From: Musa acuminata AAA Group
Taxonomy: Eukaryota; Streptophyta; Magnoliopsida; Zingiberales; Musaceae
Assembly: GCF_036884655.1 (NCBI RefSeq)
Contig: NC_088357.1
Span: 9,926,501 to 9,990,500 of the forward strand
Direction of reading: 5' to 3'
DNA length: 64,000 nucleotides
Shown in pieces: positions 49,069 to 60,640 of the stretch. Position 1 is the first letter of the stretch, and every line of letters starts with the position of its first letter. Position numbers and translations under genes: made by a program. The notes beneath the pieces are model-generated. The model was not told the DNA's origin. It saw nothing but the letters and a program-made list of their open reading frames with translations, and ran no database searches.

Positions 49069-50648
49069 TGTCACACCGTGTTCCCATCTTTCCTTTTACA
49101 TTTGTTTTAGTATTTAATTTCGTTTAGATATGCAGCATAAATGAGAAAAACATGAAAAATTACATCTAGAATTAATACAAATTAATTTGACGTAGAATTA
49201 TTGGTACGAGTCAAAGTAAATTGCTCGAGGCAGCTGACCAAACACTTGTGTAGAAGTGATATCCTCAAAGCTGATGTCAGCGAGAGTTGACGGTCACTGT
49301 TGAGCTACAATGCATTCCAACCATGTCATTGTGGAGCTTGTACCATGTTACATACCATGGAAAAATGGCGCTGCACTAAGAGCTTATCCAGACATCATGA
49401 GAGGTTGTCTTAGTTTTCTGCAAACACTGATGAATATAATAGAAGTTAAAAATAATTATTGAAGAAGTGAAAAATTTTATCGAAGAAATGAAAATGCTTC
49501 AATATATTAACATATTTCCTTTCCTATTAATACCGCTTGGATTTTCCTCCTAAATATTATCTTCTATCAGACACTTTATCCACTTATTGTAAAAATGTCA
49601 TCACTTGTTATAAGAATGTCATCTTGGGTTGTTGCAAGATGGCATGCAAAGAGACACTAGGAATAATTTTTATTAATAATAATAAATGTTTGCACTTAAA
49701 ATAATAATAAATGTTTGTTTTCAGAAACAAAAAAAAAGTATGGCACGACAAAACATTTCTTGGCAACCAAAACAAACAGTGACAAGGCGCGATGAATGTG
49801 CCAGGTCTGGGGCCCCACACGCGGCGCGTAAGAGTCGTGCGTGCGGCCGTTGGAGTACCTGGCTCGGGCTCTGCGACGCCGCAGCCGCGGTGGGCCCGGC
49901 TCGTAGTACGACCGTGGCCAAAAAGGCTCCCCACCCACGCGCTCCTCGCCTTTGGTGTCTGCCATGTAGCGTATACATACTTCGTACGTACGTGTATACA
50001 AACATGGTGCAATAAATCCACACAAACGCTACCCGCTCTGGGTAGTCAGCGGACCCCACTCATCCAGAGTCTAGTGTGTGTTCGGGACTCGACCAATGGG
50101 GACCCGTCTCGTCAAGATTTTTACTCTCCATCGTACGGATGACCGCACGAAATCTGACATCTGTAGCAGATGCTGCATTGGGTGAGACTTGAGAGAGAGA
50201 GAGAGAGGTGAGGGGCGGTAGGGGAGAGTACTGTTTTACCATAAAAGGGGGTCCCCTTCTTCCGGCACCCAGCCATGAACCAGCAGCCATCCCTCCTCTC
50301 TCCAGTATTGTTGGCAGACAGATGAAGAGCAATCCCGGGTCTCCTTGAGCTCCGGCTGCCCTTGGATCATATTGCCTTCCATCGTTTCATATTGCGTAGG
50401 TTCCTAATAGCTCTCCTCCACTTCCACATCTCCATTAATCTATTCATCTTATCTTTCTTCCCCCCAGAACATCTACGCTCCTGATTGGTAATGCTTGATT
50501 TGGAAACTAGGACCTCTTTTACCTGCTTCTTTTTACTTAAACCGCCCCATCTACATGTCTACGTGCATCTCGTTGCCACTAGTTGTGTCATCCGGAGCTT
50601 TGGTTCCCTCTTTGTGCTCAGATCTTGAAGACTGCGGGAGGAGAGACG
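49069..50648 (+). promoter_or_regulatory. Upstream region and 5' leader of the SVP-like MADS-box gene
   Basis: AT-rich to about 49740, then GC-rich. A GA run lies at about 50188-50208. CCATAAAAGG, a CArg-type CC(A/T)6GG box, is at 50239-50248 and may double as a TATA-like element. A pyrimidine tract ending TTTGTGCTCAG at 50621 is a good splice acceptor, so a 5'-untranslated intron ending there is likely. Unspliced leader would include an ATG at 50495 whose 103-codon frame overlaps the MADS start out of frame. Confidence 0.5.
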
Positions 50649-53600
50649 ATGGTGAGGGAGAAGATCCAGATAAAGAAGATAGACAACACGGCGGCGAGGC
50701 AAGTCACCTTCTCGAAGCGGCGGAGGGGCCTGTTCAAGAAGGCAGCCGAGCTGTCGGTCCTCTGCGATGCCGACGTCGCGCTCATCGTCTTCTCCTCCAC
50801 CGGTAAACTCTTCGAGTTCTGCAGCTCCAGGTAATCCTGACCTGACCTCATCCACACGAGATCTACTTTGTTTGTCCAAGGAAAACACTTGCAGGAAACA
50901 TAGCATGGCGACTAAGTTTCTCCGGATATGTGTTTAGGTCATTTATATTGCTGACTCGTAGCGTGAGTTGAAATCTTCTTTGGTTTTTTGCTAGATCTTC
51001 TTGAAAAGAAGGCGCTTGTGTACTTGGAATCGAAAGATTATTGGTGGATTTTTTTGGATTTATATCATGATTAGAGGCTTTGGTTTCCAGTAGCTTCCAT
51101 GGACTTGATCGGAAGTAGTAGTGGCCATGAGAACAGAGTTCTACTGTTGCACCATCAACCATAAGAACCTGAAACAATCCGATAAACAACCTGAGCTACA
51201 CTCAAAATATCGGAATGGGAGTCACCAACAGTTCTCTCTTTATATATGTTTTCTATTTACCCGACGTGGATGCATGTTTTGATTTGAAGGCTTGGTTAAT
51301 GAACGTCATCTGGATTTCACTGACTCTGAAACATACATGGTTTTGGTTTATCTTGCTTGTTGAATTCCATGCATTTCTGAGTATGGAGTGTTTTTCTTTT
51401 CTTTTTTCTGAAGCAAAATATGGTATGATATATTGCTTTCCATCACTAGTTTGCTGAAGCTAGCAATTTACTGGTTTCTAGTCCTTGCTTGTTTATGTTT
51501 CCGATGATGATAGAATCCAAATGCTACATATTTGATGCTAGTTAATCGTATGTTGTTGAGGGTAGGTTGTGATATATTTAGTGTTTAGGATTCACAACTG
51601 CTGTTGACTGTAATTTATTTTACGGTAGCATACAACTCCTGCATAGCAACACAAGTCCAAGCAAACCATAGTTCGAGACCCAACTCTCATCGAAGTTAGC
51701 ACGCTTGTCAAAGTCCTCCAAAGAGGTGCCAATGAGTAGTATCAGTGATCTCGGAAAAGATTCATGAGTGACATAAAGATTGAAATAGGAGTAAACATAG
51801 TCTCATATTTCTAAGAGTTGGAAAGAAAATAGGACTCGTATATAGGTATTGACTAATAATAAACGATAGTTTTGACTAGTTTGACTAATATTCATGTAAT
51901 TAAAATCTCAACAATGTAATCTACTATTCGTCTACTATGATTTGTCTATGCTCTTCGGAACTAAGTGTTTAACTATTAGTTTGTGAAAGTTACTTGAATC
52001 CATTTAGAACATATATACCTTTGTGCACAACTAAATTCATCATTAGGTTCGATAGCGACAAGAGATATTTCTTCGTTCTCATCCATACATACATCCAAAC
52101 CTAAAGAACTTATTCTTCAATCCTACCATTTACATACTTCTCTACAATGCATCCAACGCTCCTACCGATATCTTAATTTCTTGTTTGGCATCAAACTAGC
52201 AAGTATTCAAAGCAAACTATATCCACTTGCATGCTTCAGCCCTAATATCACCCACAGACCTGCTTATGAGTATAGTTGGCTGAAATGGGTGTGTACTATG
52301 GAGAACAAGGAAGAATTAAGAACACACTGTAATAGCTGGTAACCTGGAATTAGCTGTGTTAAGACCTTTAGGCTGACATACAAACATAAAGAAATCCACA
52401 TGGTCTTTCAAACTTTCATGATCTGTTTAAACATGACAACATGCCATTCCATCCAATGTTGTGTATATGTTTGGTATATTACAGGTATGACTTAGGCCTC
52501 ATGCATACCATTCAAAGAAAAATAAAAAATGATGTCAAGGTGTTCTTTGCTTGGTAACTGTAAACTCTACCGCACGATGAATTGATAGAATGATTTGGGA
52601 GATTTTGAAAACTAGGCTATAGCTTGCATATTCCAAATAGAAGAATTTAGTCACCATCATCATCCTTAAGTTATAGTTTGACATGGTTACTAGCATCTCA
52701 TCCGTAAACAAAAATACATCTAGCTCTAATTGTATGGTCTTATGATCAAAATCCTCCTTGTACAATGATAAACATGGTAAGCTGTGATACAGCTACAAAT
52801 GCTCGAGAATCCTATCTTCTTTTGCACCTTGACCTGGATTTTAAGCAATGAAATTGACACTACAGCTGGAATAGCTATCATCAAGAATTGCTCACTGTTA
52901 TCTGCTGTTTTATTTTCCCTTTTCTTTGCCTTTCTAATCTCATTCCTTACTCTTTGAAGAATCTATTGTAGATTCTTGATTACGCTGAACCAAATGTTGT
53001 GGTCTGTCCTCTTCTTTATACCACCAAATGCCTTGTTTTGAGATTTTGTTTTTCCCTCTTGCGTTCACAGTGTGCACTTCAAGTAACAAAGCTCACATAC
53101 TATATCAATATATAACCTAATGTTACACCGATGGCCTGCACTGGCACTCCAATGTACATCTTTTGCAACCGATTTATAAAAATTTAGATTGTTCCAAATT
53201 CAAAGGCTAACAAAGCGCAAGGATGTAAGTCGGTTGAACAAATTGTTAACATTAACCTAGAATGCTACTAATGTATTCCAGATGGTTGCCAAGGCATAGT
53301 CAACATACTGCAGTTCATCTATCTTTCAATGAAAATGTGACTTGATGCTTTTTTGTTTATCAGATATCCTAATATCAGTTATTTCTTAGAGAACGGATTT
53401 TACGAAACAACAAGATTACTGAACAATAAATGACCACAACTTCTGACCTGCATATTGACTTCCTTCATTGCTGAAAGGTTTATTGTTTGGAAGACATTTT
53501 ATAAGAGAAAATTCTCTGAATATATTTATGACAGTCGATCAATCGAATTTGTCACATTGCTTGTTGTCAAAGAATTATTGTCAACTGCCTGTTATATAAA

Positions 53601-56245
53601 GAAGTTATATCCCCATGAACAAGATCTAAATTTTCAAGAATTAACAGATTTTGTTCCAACAAATACTATTTCTTGTTTGTTTTGAAGCATGAAGAAGATC
53701 CTTGACAAGCATAGCACACACTCCAAGAATCTAGAGAAACAAGATCAGCTCTCCCTCGACTTAAATGTAAGTATGTAGTTTGATTCCTTTTCATTAGAGC
53801 TTATATCAAACTCCTAAGAAGAAAGAAAAAAGCAATGTTCTTGAAAGTTGTTTCAGTTATGCATCATTAAACAAATGGCAACCATCCATTAAACATTTAT
53901 GTTCAGGCAAGACTGCCTTAAAGTTGGAAAGTAATGGTAGTTCATAAGTGAAATGAGTAGGAGATTGTTCTTTTTTTTCCAGCAGAGGAAGAATCATAAG
54001 ATGTATAAAAGGTGAAGTGAGGGTTTTTCTAGAGTGTTACCAAGGGAGTTCTACATGCATGATTATAATGTAGTTTACACGTGGAATCACAAGGACTCAG
54101 GTGCATGCGGTGATGCAAGATACAGTTGGGAGTTTCTGAAATGTTGTAACATGAAAGAAAAAAGGTCTGTAAAAGAAGCAACATCTATGTCTTATTCGGA
54201 AAAGATACACCATATAGGGTTGTCTTTGGTAGAGCTAAATGCTCACAGGAATTTAGGCAGTCAACTGAATCTTTGGAATTTATTCTTTCATTATCCGGTT
54301 TTATCATTTAAACAATGAGTAACAAAGACAAGTCAGATTGCTGCCTTTTGCCATTCACCAATCTTTTTTTGGCATAGGTTGTTCTACAATTATGAAAATT
54401 TAATCATCATCGTCTCAATAAAAAATACCAAATTGCAAGAAGTAGTGACTTCTTAAAAATCACAGTAGTTAACCATTATTGATTGCCTTCTAAAAATAAG
54501 TATTTGACCGAATAACATAGTAATTTCTTAAGAATCACAGTGGTTCTTTCTAGAAGTAGATTAAACTGATGAAAGAAACCAGACAGTCGAATACAATTTT
54601 TTTATTTTTTGTTTACTTTGGTACAGCAGAAGAGTGATCAACTGCCTAAAATTTATTTCTATGAAATTTGTACCTAGTAATGCTGTTGTTGGCAAATAAA
54701 TGAATTGAATTATACTAAATGCCAAAGAACTTTTTGAACTACTCCCTTCAGACTCCTCTTGGATGAATCTTCTACATCTTTTACCTATCTATGTAAGTAG
54801 CTCTTGCACTAGGACCTAATGTTAGTTGCTGGGTTTAGAAGACCATGGTCTCTGCTTGAGAAGAACATTGCATTGGGCTTAGCCCCTAAATTATTGAGAA
54901 CTGGAGACAATAAAAGCAAGGCTTGTCTGATCCTTGCTTAATGCTCTTCATATATTTTTCATGAAGAACCCTACACTGCCAATGAGTTGGAAATAGTACT
55001 TGAAACTTCAGCTGTTTCTGGATGAAATGGGACACTCCACTTATTTCCATGTCATATATTAGTATCTTAATCGAGTCTCTAGCCAATAATATATGCATTT
55101 GGCGCTTATTCCAATCTGTTCTATTGCATTGTCTTCGATGTCCATGTTATATATATAATCCAATGATGAAAATGAGTATTCCTGGAGTTGGACACTACTG
55201 TTGCTGCCTTAAGACTTCACACAAGTATTATTATTGTTTATTACATTGATTTACTTGTGGTACTTCCAATTAACATGAGTATGTTTCCTGCCCTTCTTCA
55301 GTTGGACAACAAGCATGTAAGTCTAAAGAAACAAGTTGCAGAAGCAAGCCTCCAACTAAGGTCTGCCGATACATCTGATGTATGAGATGTCAAATGTTCA
55401 ATCATGTTCTATCCTTAAATGTGCTATGCCCATATAGGCAGATGAGAGGGGAGGCACTTGAAAGTCTGACACTGGAGGAGCTTCAGCAGCTGGAGAAAAC
55501 CCTTGAAACAGGATTAGATCGTGTGGTCGACAGAAAGGTAAACCTTGTGATGATGATGATAGATCCATTTCTATCATTTTGGCATGTAAGAACATCTAAA
55601 ACCCAACCGTGCTTGATGTTGATCCTTCTCAGGGTACACAGATCATGCAACAGATTAGTACTCTTCAACAAAAGGTAAAAGAGATGCATCAATATTAAGT
55701 CTCATGATCTACTTCTCTTGATGACTTTTGGCCATTTCTTTGGTGCACAGGCATTGCAGCTGGCTGAAGAAAATGTGAGGCTAAGACAACGTGTAAGTCC
55801 ATGACCACCAAGCTTGTAGGTTCTTTTTCCTCTCTCAACCACACTGAATGAGTGAAGATTTTAAGGGATGCAGGCGATGGAGATGCCCAACCTGGGGAAG
55901 CACATCATGGCTGAGAAAGAGAATGTTGTCAACGAAGATGGACAATCCTCTGAATCCGTCACCAATGCTCTACACCCAGGAGGGCCTCAGGAATGTGATG
56001 ACAGTTCTGTCACATCTCTCAAACTCGGGTATGTTAATGAAGTCAACATATGCTATCCTGCAATCAAACATTAGATGAAACCATGTTACTTCTCTTCACG
56101 AAGAGATCATATGTTGATGAAGTCAACGTATGCCATCACATCTCTTCTGCCAATCATGAAGAGATCAACCTGCACAAAATTTTTCATGGTACTTCTCTTG
56201 TGACAAGCCCGTTGCTTCTTCTGGCACAGGCTACCTTACTGCTAG
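50649..56245 (+). CDS. SVP: SVP/StMADS11-clade MADS-box transcription factor, 8 exons
   Basis: MIKC-type MADS-box factor related to SHORT VEGETATIVE PHASE/AGL24 and rice OsMADS22/47/55, which control flowering time and meristem or bud state. Exons: 50649-50830, 53688-53766, 55302-55360, 55438-55537, 55633-55674, 55751-55792, 55874-56028 and 56230-56245, all GT-AG, total 675 nt, 224 aa. Residues 1-60 are the MADS domain ([33 protein letters not shown]). The I region follows, with [19 protein letters not shown]. The K domain has [20 protein letters not shown] and EENVRLRQR. The tail ends TSLKLGLPYC, and the LKLGLP motif is typical of the clade. Intron 1 is 2,857 bp, a common site of regulation in these genes. 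An in-frame upstream ATG at 50583 would add 22 residues but lies before the likely leader splice acceptor, so MVREK is preferred. Confidence 0.95.
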
Positions 56246-59200
56246 ATGAAACCATGAACAGCTAGTGTTGGAAGAGGAGGCTATGCAGCTGAGGAGAAAA
56301 CTTGTAGCCATCACCAGCTGTGGAATCTTAATTGTAAAGTAATGCAGGTATATTATGTATGAAGCTGGTCCAGTTGTAGTAAGAGGATTGCAGTATGTAA
56401 TAGTTTAGATGCTTATGAACCAGCATGTGTGGTATGTGAACCAGTGAACATTGTTCTTTCTGCTACTACTGTCTGCCACCACCTTGGGACTTGAAGGATG
56501 ATACATATTATTGCTATATGGCCAATGATTTGGAGGTTTAAGGAATGATTCCCCGACATGTCTCTGTGGATACGAAGTTGGCTTCCACAGTGCCTTGAGA
56601 TGCTGTGGCCATGAATGAAGCTACAACCCTCGTATCTCCTGCAACACAAATAGCAGAGAAACTAGAGAACTTTGCCTTTGATCATCCCGACACTGTTCTG
56701 ATGCATCAAATGTTTAGTTCCGAGAACACTCGATGACTATGTTCTGCAATCGAGTAGGACCATTTCCCTGAAACTCATCAGGGCTGGCGTAGTCTGTCAC
56801 GGGCCCGAGTTAAAGTCACCCCTGCAAGATTTCACGGTCGAGTCGGTCTCTCCATGGCAGCTCCGGTCTTTTATGTGTAGTCTTTTCTGTGTGCTCACCT
56901 GTATCAGCCGAGCCATCGTACACCGAAGGAAGCCTTCTCATTGGTCAGTATTCATGGGCCTCTGACGACCGCAGCTAACTTCCTATGAATCCTATTTTAC
57001 GAGTCACTGGAAATCTCTCATACTACAGAAGATGCTTTTTTTGCTTCTAATTGGGCTGCAAGTCCATTAACAGCAAAATAAAACACATACTAAAAAAATA
57101 TAGATGCATCTAATTAGACCTTCTTCTCATACTGCAATATTACTTGAAATATATATGAAATATCCCATGTCATATAAAGGTTGAATGTATCCTTCTTCTC
57201 TATATCACGATTAGATTATTTTGCTTTTTTATTACAACTAGCATGTATTTGGATTTGTCTGAGGCACACAGGAGTTGCAAGCCTCACATGATCTCTCATC
57301 ATTGTCAACTTAACTAAGCAAAATGAACACCATTTGGATGTCGCTTACCATTGGATTTTGATGTCACAAACCCCATTCCGGTGTCGCCTGCCATTGGATT
57401 TTGCTACCTATCAAGATTTATTTTGATTGGATTTAATGGAACCATATGGATGAGGCTAAAGGGGACGATTTAATATTTTAATTTAATCTTAAATTAAAAT
57501 TGGGTTAAAACTTGAATGAACATATGAAATCTAGAAAGTATGTAGCTATTTTTAATAATTCTCGACACCCTACCTGTTATCATTGATGTAGATATAATAT
57601 AAAATGTGTGTATCATTTATGTATGTAATAAATACTATACATAAATATACACAGAAATATACAAATATGTACAGTGTCATTTGTGTATCATTTACTCAGC
57701 CATCTTCCAAGTACAATCAATACTCACCAAGACAACATTAAGAATAACCATGCAAAGTATATTTATCTGTGAACGTATATATTACACGAGCATGCAACTG
57801 CAAGACCTCCATGATTGAATGTGTAATGGGTTATCTTCTTCCTTTATCACTGAGTCAAAACTGTGGCCCCAAGCAGACACCACCATAAGCTCTCATGGGA
57901 GCTCCTTTAGGTCACCAGCTTTTTGCAGCTCAACTGTGCCTCCGAAACCATGTTCATGCACTCCCAAAGTACAGATGAGGATAGAATGAGCTGTATGAAA
58001 GCCATGCTCGATGCTGATTGATGGAGAGGGCCTTCTTCTAGATCAGCATGGTGGCAATTTAATGCTCTTGTGAAGTTAGGTGATCATATCTTTTGTGAAT
58101 AGTAGCAGCGGATGTGAAGCCTCCAAATGCCTATCATGAAATGTTGAGTGGATATGGAGATGAAGGAGGTAAAGATGTCCACAACAAGACATGTTTGTGT
58201 TTTATATGAACAGTCAAAAGATAATGTTTGATGCAGTATTTTAATGGAAAAAAAACTAAAAATGAACAGAAAAAACTGAATAAGCCAAACAGAATTCTAT
58301 AGAAATTTTTTGTGCAAAATTACATAATCTATATGTATATGTGTATATCTCAAAAAGTCAATAATTTTTGTGTTTTCTATTCTAAATTTAAGTTATATAC
58401 GTATATGCATACATACATACATACATACATATAAATACTTATAAAATGATTTTGAGTCTTAAGTTGATATTGATATGCCTTTCAAAATTATTAGAAAATA
58501 TAAGAGATTAAATAATTTATGAACATAATAAAAGATATTTTAGATATGTAAATTTTTTATTAAATTCAATTAATTAACTTGAGTTTGTTAGATGGATGTT
58601 AATGAGAGTAACATATATGAGATATTCAAATATTTGAAGGGATATATATTTACAAAATCTAAATTTTTAAAGGGATAATATGATGGTGAAAAATATGTAA
58701 AAACCACCTTATATTATTTTGGGTCCAAGAAGATTAGCATGTCAAGTGACTTGTTTGAACTTTTTGCAATATATATATTTTACCTTAAATAATAAAATAA
58801 AACAACCTACTTTCATTCCATGGAAAAAAAGAAATGAAATTTAAGAATAGTCTTGTACTATGAAGCATGGTTAGATTTGCCATAAAGTTTCTTGTCAAGA
58901 TTTTCTCATAACAAATAATAAACCTTTTGACTGGTAATGGCTTTTCAAACCTTTTTAATATTTACAATCATTAGTCATTCCAAGCCATCTTATCAACTTT
59001 GTTGTTGACGTACAAATCTGTGCTTTTGTTTTGAACATATTTTAATGCCAACAATAAATACCACACAATCAATCACATACGAATGTGTGTATTAAGGTAT
59101 GTTTCAGCACTAAAAGTGGACTTTATCAACACAAAATGATTTTGATAGACAAAATTAGATTTTTATTTATTAAAAAAAAGGTGATATAATCAGTAATCGT

Positions 59201-59361
59201 AGCCCTGAGTTGGTAGATGCCAATTACAATATCATGATATATCCTAAAAGGTGGAGATATTGGATGATTTATAAACCAATGGTTGACATGATCCCACTCT
59301 CTCTAAAGTCAACATTTAGCTACATATGTTCTGTTTATTTGATGGTTGCAAGAATTGGAGA

Positions 59362-59416
<55 letters not shown>

Positions 59417-59796
59417 CTTAATGTATAGCATTTCTTTTTTTTGGTTTTTGAAGCCAGTCAAGATATAGTCAATTAATGGGTGCAAGATGGAAGAGAAGAT
59501 TAAGGGAGAAAAGGGAGTAGTAACTCCAATGTTTCGTGTTGATCACTGCACAAGAGAAGTAGTAGGCATGGTATTGAAGTGGTGGATGGAGGGGTTTGCA
59601 GTTCCATCCAATTATGAAGGTCGCAATGGACTCAAACGTGATTCTCTGAGGTATTCCACCATTTAAATCACAAGTTATTCGAGGTTTATGTTTGATTTGT
59701 TATCACAGAGACAACCCAATCGAGCAAAAAGATGGAAGATTAGGAGTGAGAAGGGAATATATACAGAAGCACACAAAGCCGAGACGAGCTCTCTCT
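56246..59796. other. Intergenic region between the MADS-box and MIZ1-like genes
   Basis: Begins with the presumed 3' untranslated region of the MADS-box gene, including GAAGAGGAGGCTATGCAGCT, which looks like former coding-like sequence just after the stop. The remainder is AT-rich with no recognised gene. An (ACAT)n run lies at about 58408-58430 and a long CT run is listed separately. Confidence 0.6.
59366..59414. repeat. (CT)n microsatellite
   Basis: Uninterrupted CT run of about 24 units, downstream of the MIZ1-like gene. Confidence 0.95.
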
Positions 59797-60465
59797 TCAC
59801 TTCAACCTCACGAGGAAGATGCTCAGCTCAGCCCCGCCGGATCCATCAGGGTTGATCATGTACAGCGACTCCGAGTCCTTGGATCCGACCACCCTCTCGA
59901 ACCGCGCCCTCATGTACGTCAACTCCCCGTCGGCCGCGTCCTTCTCGGAGAGGCAGGGCAGGACGCCGGCGCCCATCGACACCCCCCTCAGCAGCTGCAT
60001 TACGTGCCGCTCCTCGTCGGACACCTGCTTCCGCCTTATCGAGTACCCCGACTTCCGGCCGTTGCAGTACACGGCCCACACGTACTCCTCCACCAGCTTC
60101 TTCTTGATGGTCCGGGTCTCGCTCTCCAGCGCGATCTTGACCAAGCCGGAGGCCATCTCCTTGTGGAGAGAGCTGGTGAGCATGGGCAGCTCGATGAGGA
60201 AGAAGGGAGGTGACCTCGGATCCTCCTGGATGGCCAGGCTGACCCTTCCCCGCCGGTACCCGAAGAAGGTGACCGCGATCGCCTTGTCGGCCAGCAATGT
60301 CTTGCTGGGCCTGCCCAACAGCGCCACCATCTTGCAACCAGAGCTCAACATGGGGAGCAGCTTGAACATTTTGAAGACCCCTCCGCCGCCCGTTTTGGAC
60401 CGGCGGCCTTCGGTGGCGTGCCGGAGCAGTGACATCACTCCTGGTGTCTCTGTCAGTGATGGCAT
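59797..60465 (-). CDS. MIZU-KUSSEI1-like protein (DUF617), single exon
   Basis: A 222-aa intronless protein of the plant-specific DUF617/MIZ1 family; the founding member is needed for root hydrotropism and associates with the ER surface. The exact role of this copy is unknown. After a short Ser/Arg-rich N-terminus, the domain begins about residue 55: DKAIAVTFFGYRRGRVSLAI, then FFLIELPMLTSSLHKEMASG, then LVEEYVWAVYCNGRKSGYS. The end has LPCLSEKDAADGELTYMRAR, ARFERVVGSKDSESLYMINP and DGSGGAELSIFLVRLK, all typical family blocks. The domain reaches the normal C-terminus, so the gene looks intact. The start at 60465 gives an N-terminus shorter than many relatives; no better upstream in-frame ATG was found. 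Coding DNA is GC-rich, as is common for monocot single-exon genes. Confidence 0.95.
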   Translation of the reverse strand: MPSLTETPGVMSLLRHATEGRRSKTGGGGVFKMFKLLPMLSSGCKMVALLGRPSKTLLADKAIAVTFFGYRRGRVSLAIQEDPRSPPFFLIELPMLTSSLHKEMASGLVKIALESETRTIKKKLVEEYVWAVYCNGRKSGYSIRRKQVSDEERHVMQLLRGVSMGAGVLPCLSEKDAADGELTYMRARFERVVGSKDSESLYMINPDGSGGAELSIFLVRLK

Positions 60466-60640
60466 CCGGTGGAGAGCTCGCTCTCAACGTTTACAAGTTA
60501 AAGAGGATGGTAGCCAGGGGAGTTCTATTCGGTGCAAGTTATTGTATCTCCATGAGAAGGCAGAGGACCGAGTTAATTACCTATATAGAGGCGAGAGCGA
60601 GAGAGAGAGAGAGAGAGAGAGAAGGGCTGGAAGGTGGTTG
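60466..60640 (-). promoter_or_regulatory. Core promoter and leader of the MIZ1-like gene
   Basis: On the gene strand, CTATATAG at about 60581-60588 is a TATA-like box some 118 bp before the ATG. A CT run (60595-60622 on the plus strand as GA) lies immediately upstream of it, an arrangement frequent in plant promoters. Confidence 0.55.
60595..60622. repeat. (GA)n microsatellite next to the MIZ1-like TATA box
   Basis: GA run (CT on the gene strand) with one GC interruption, directly upstream of the TATA-like element. Confidence 0.92.

Noticed and set aside
49608..50142. Several overlapping frames of 109-137 codons upstream of the MADS gene
   Set aside because: Overlapping in four frames, which is expected from GC-rich sequence lacking stops; no conserved motif.
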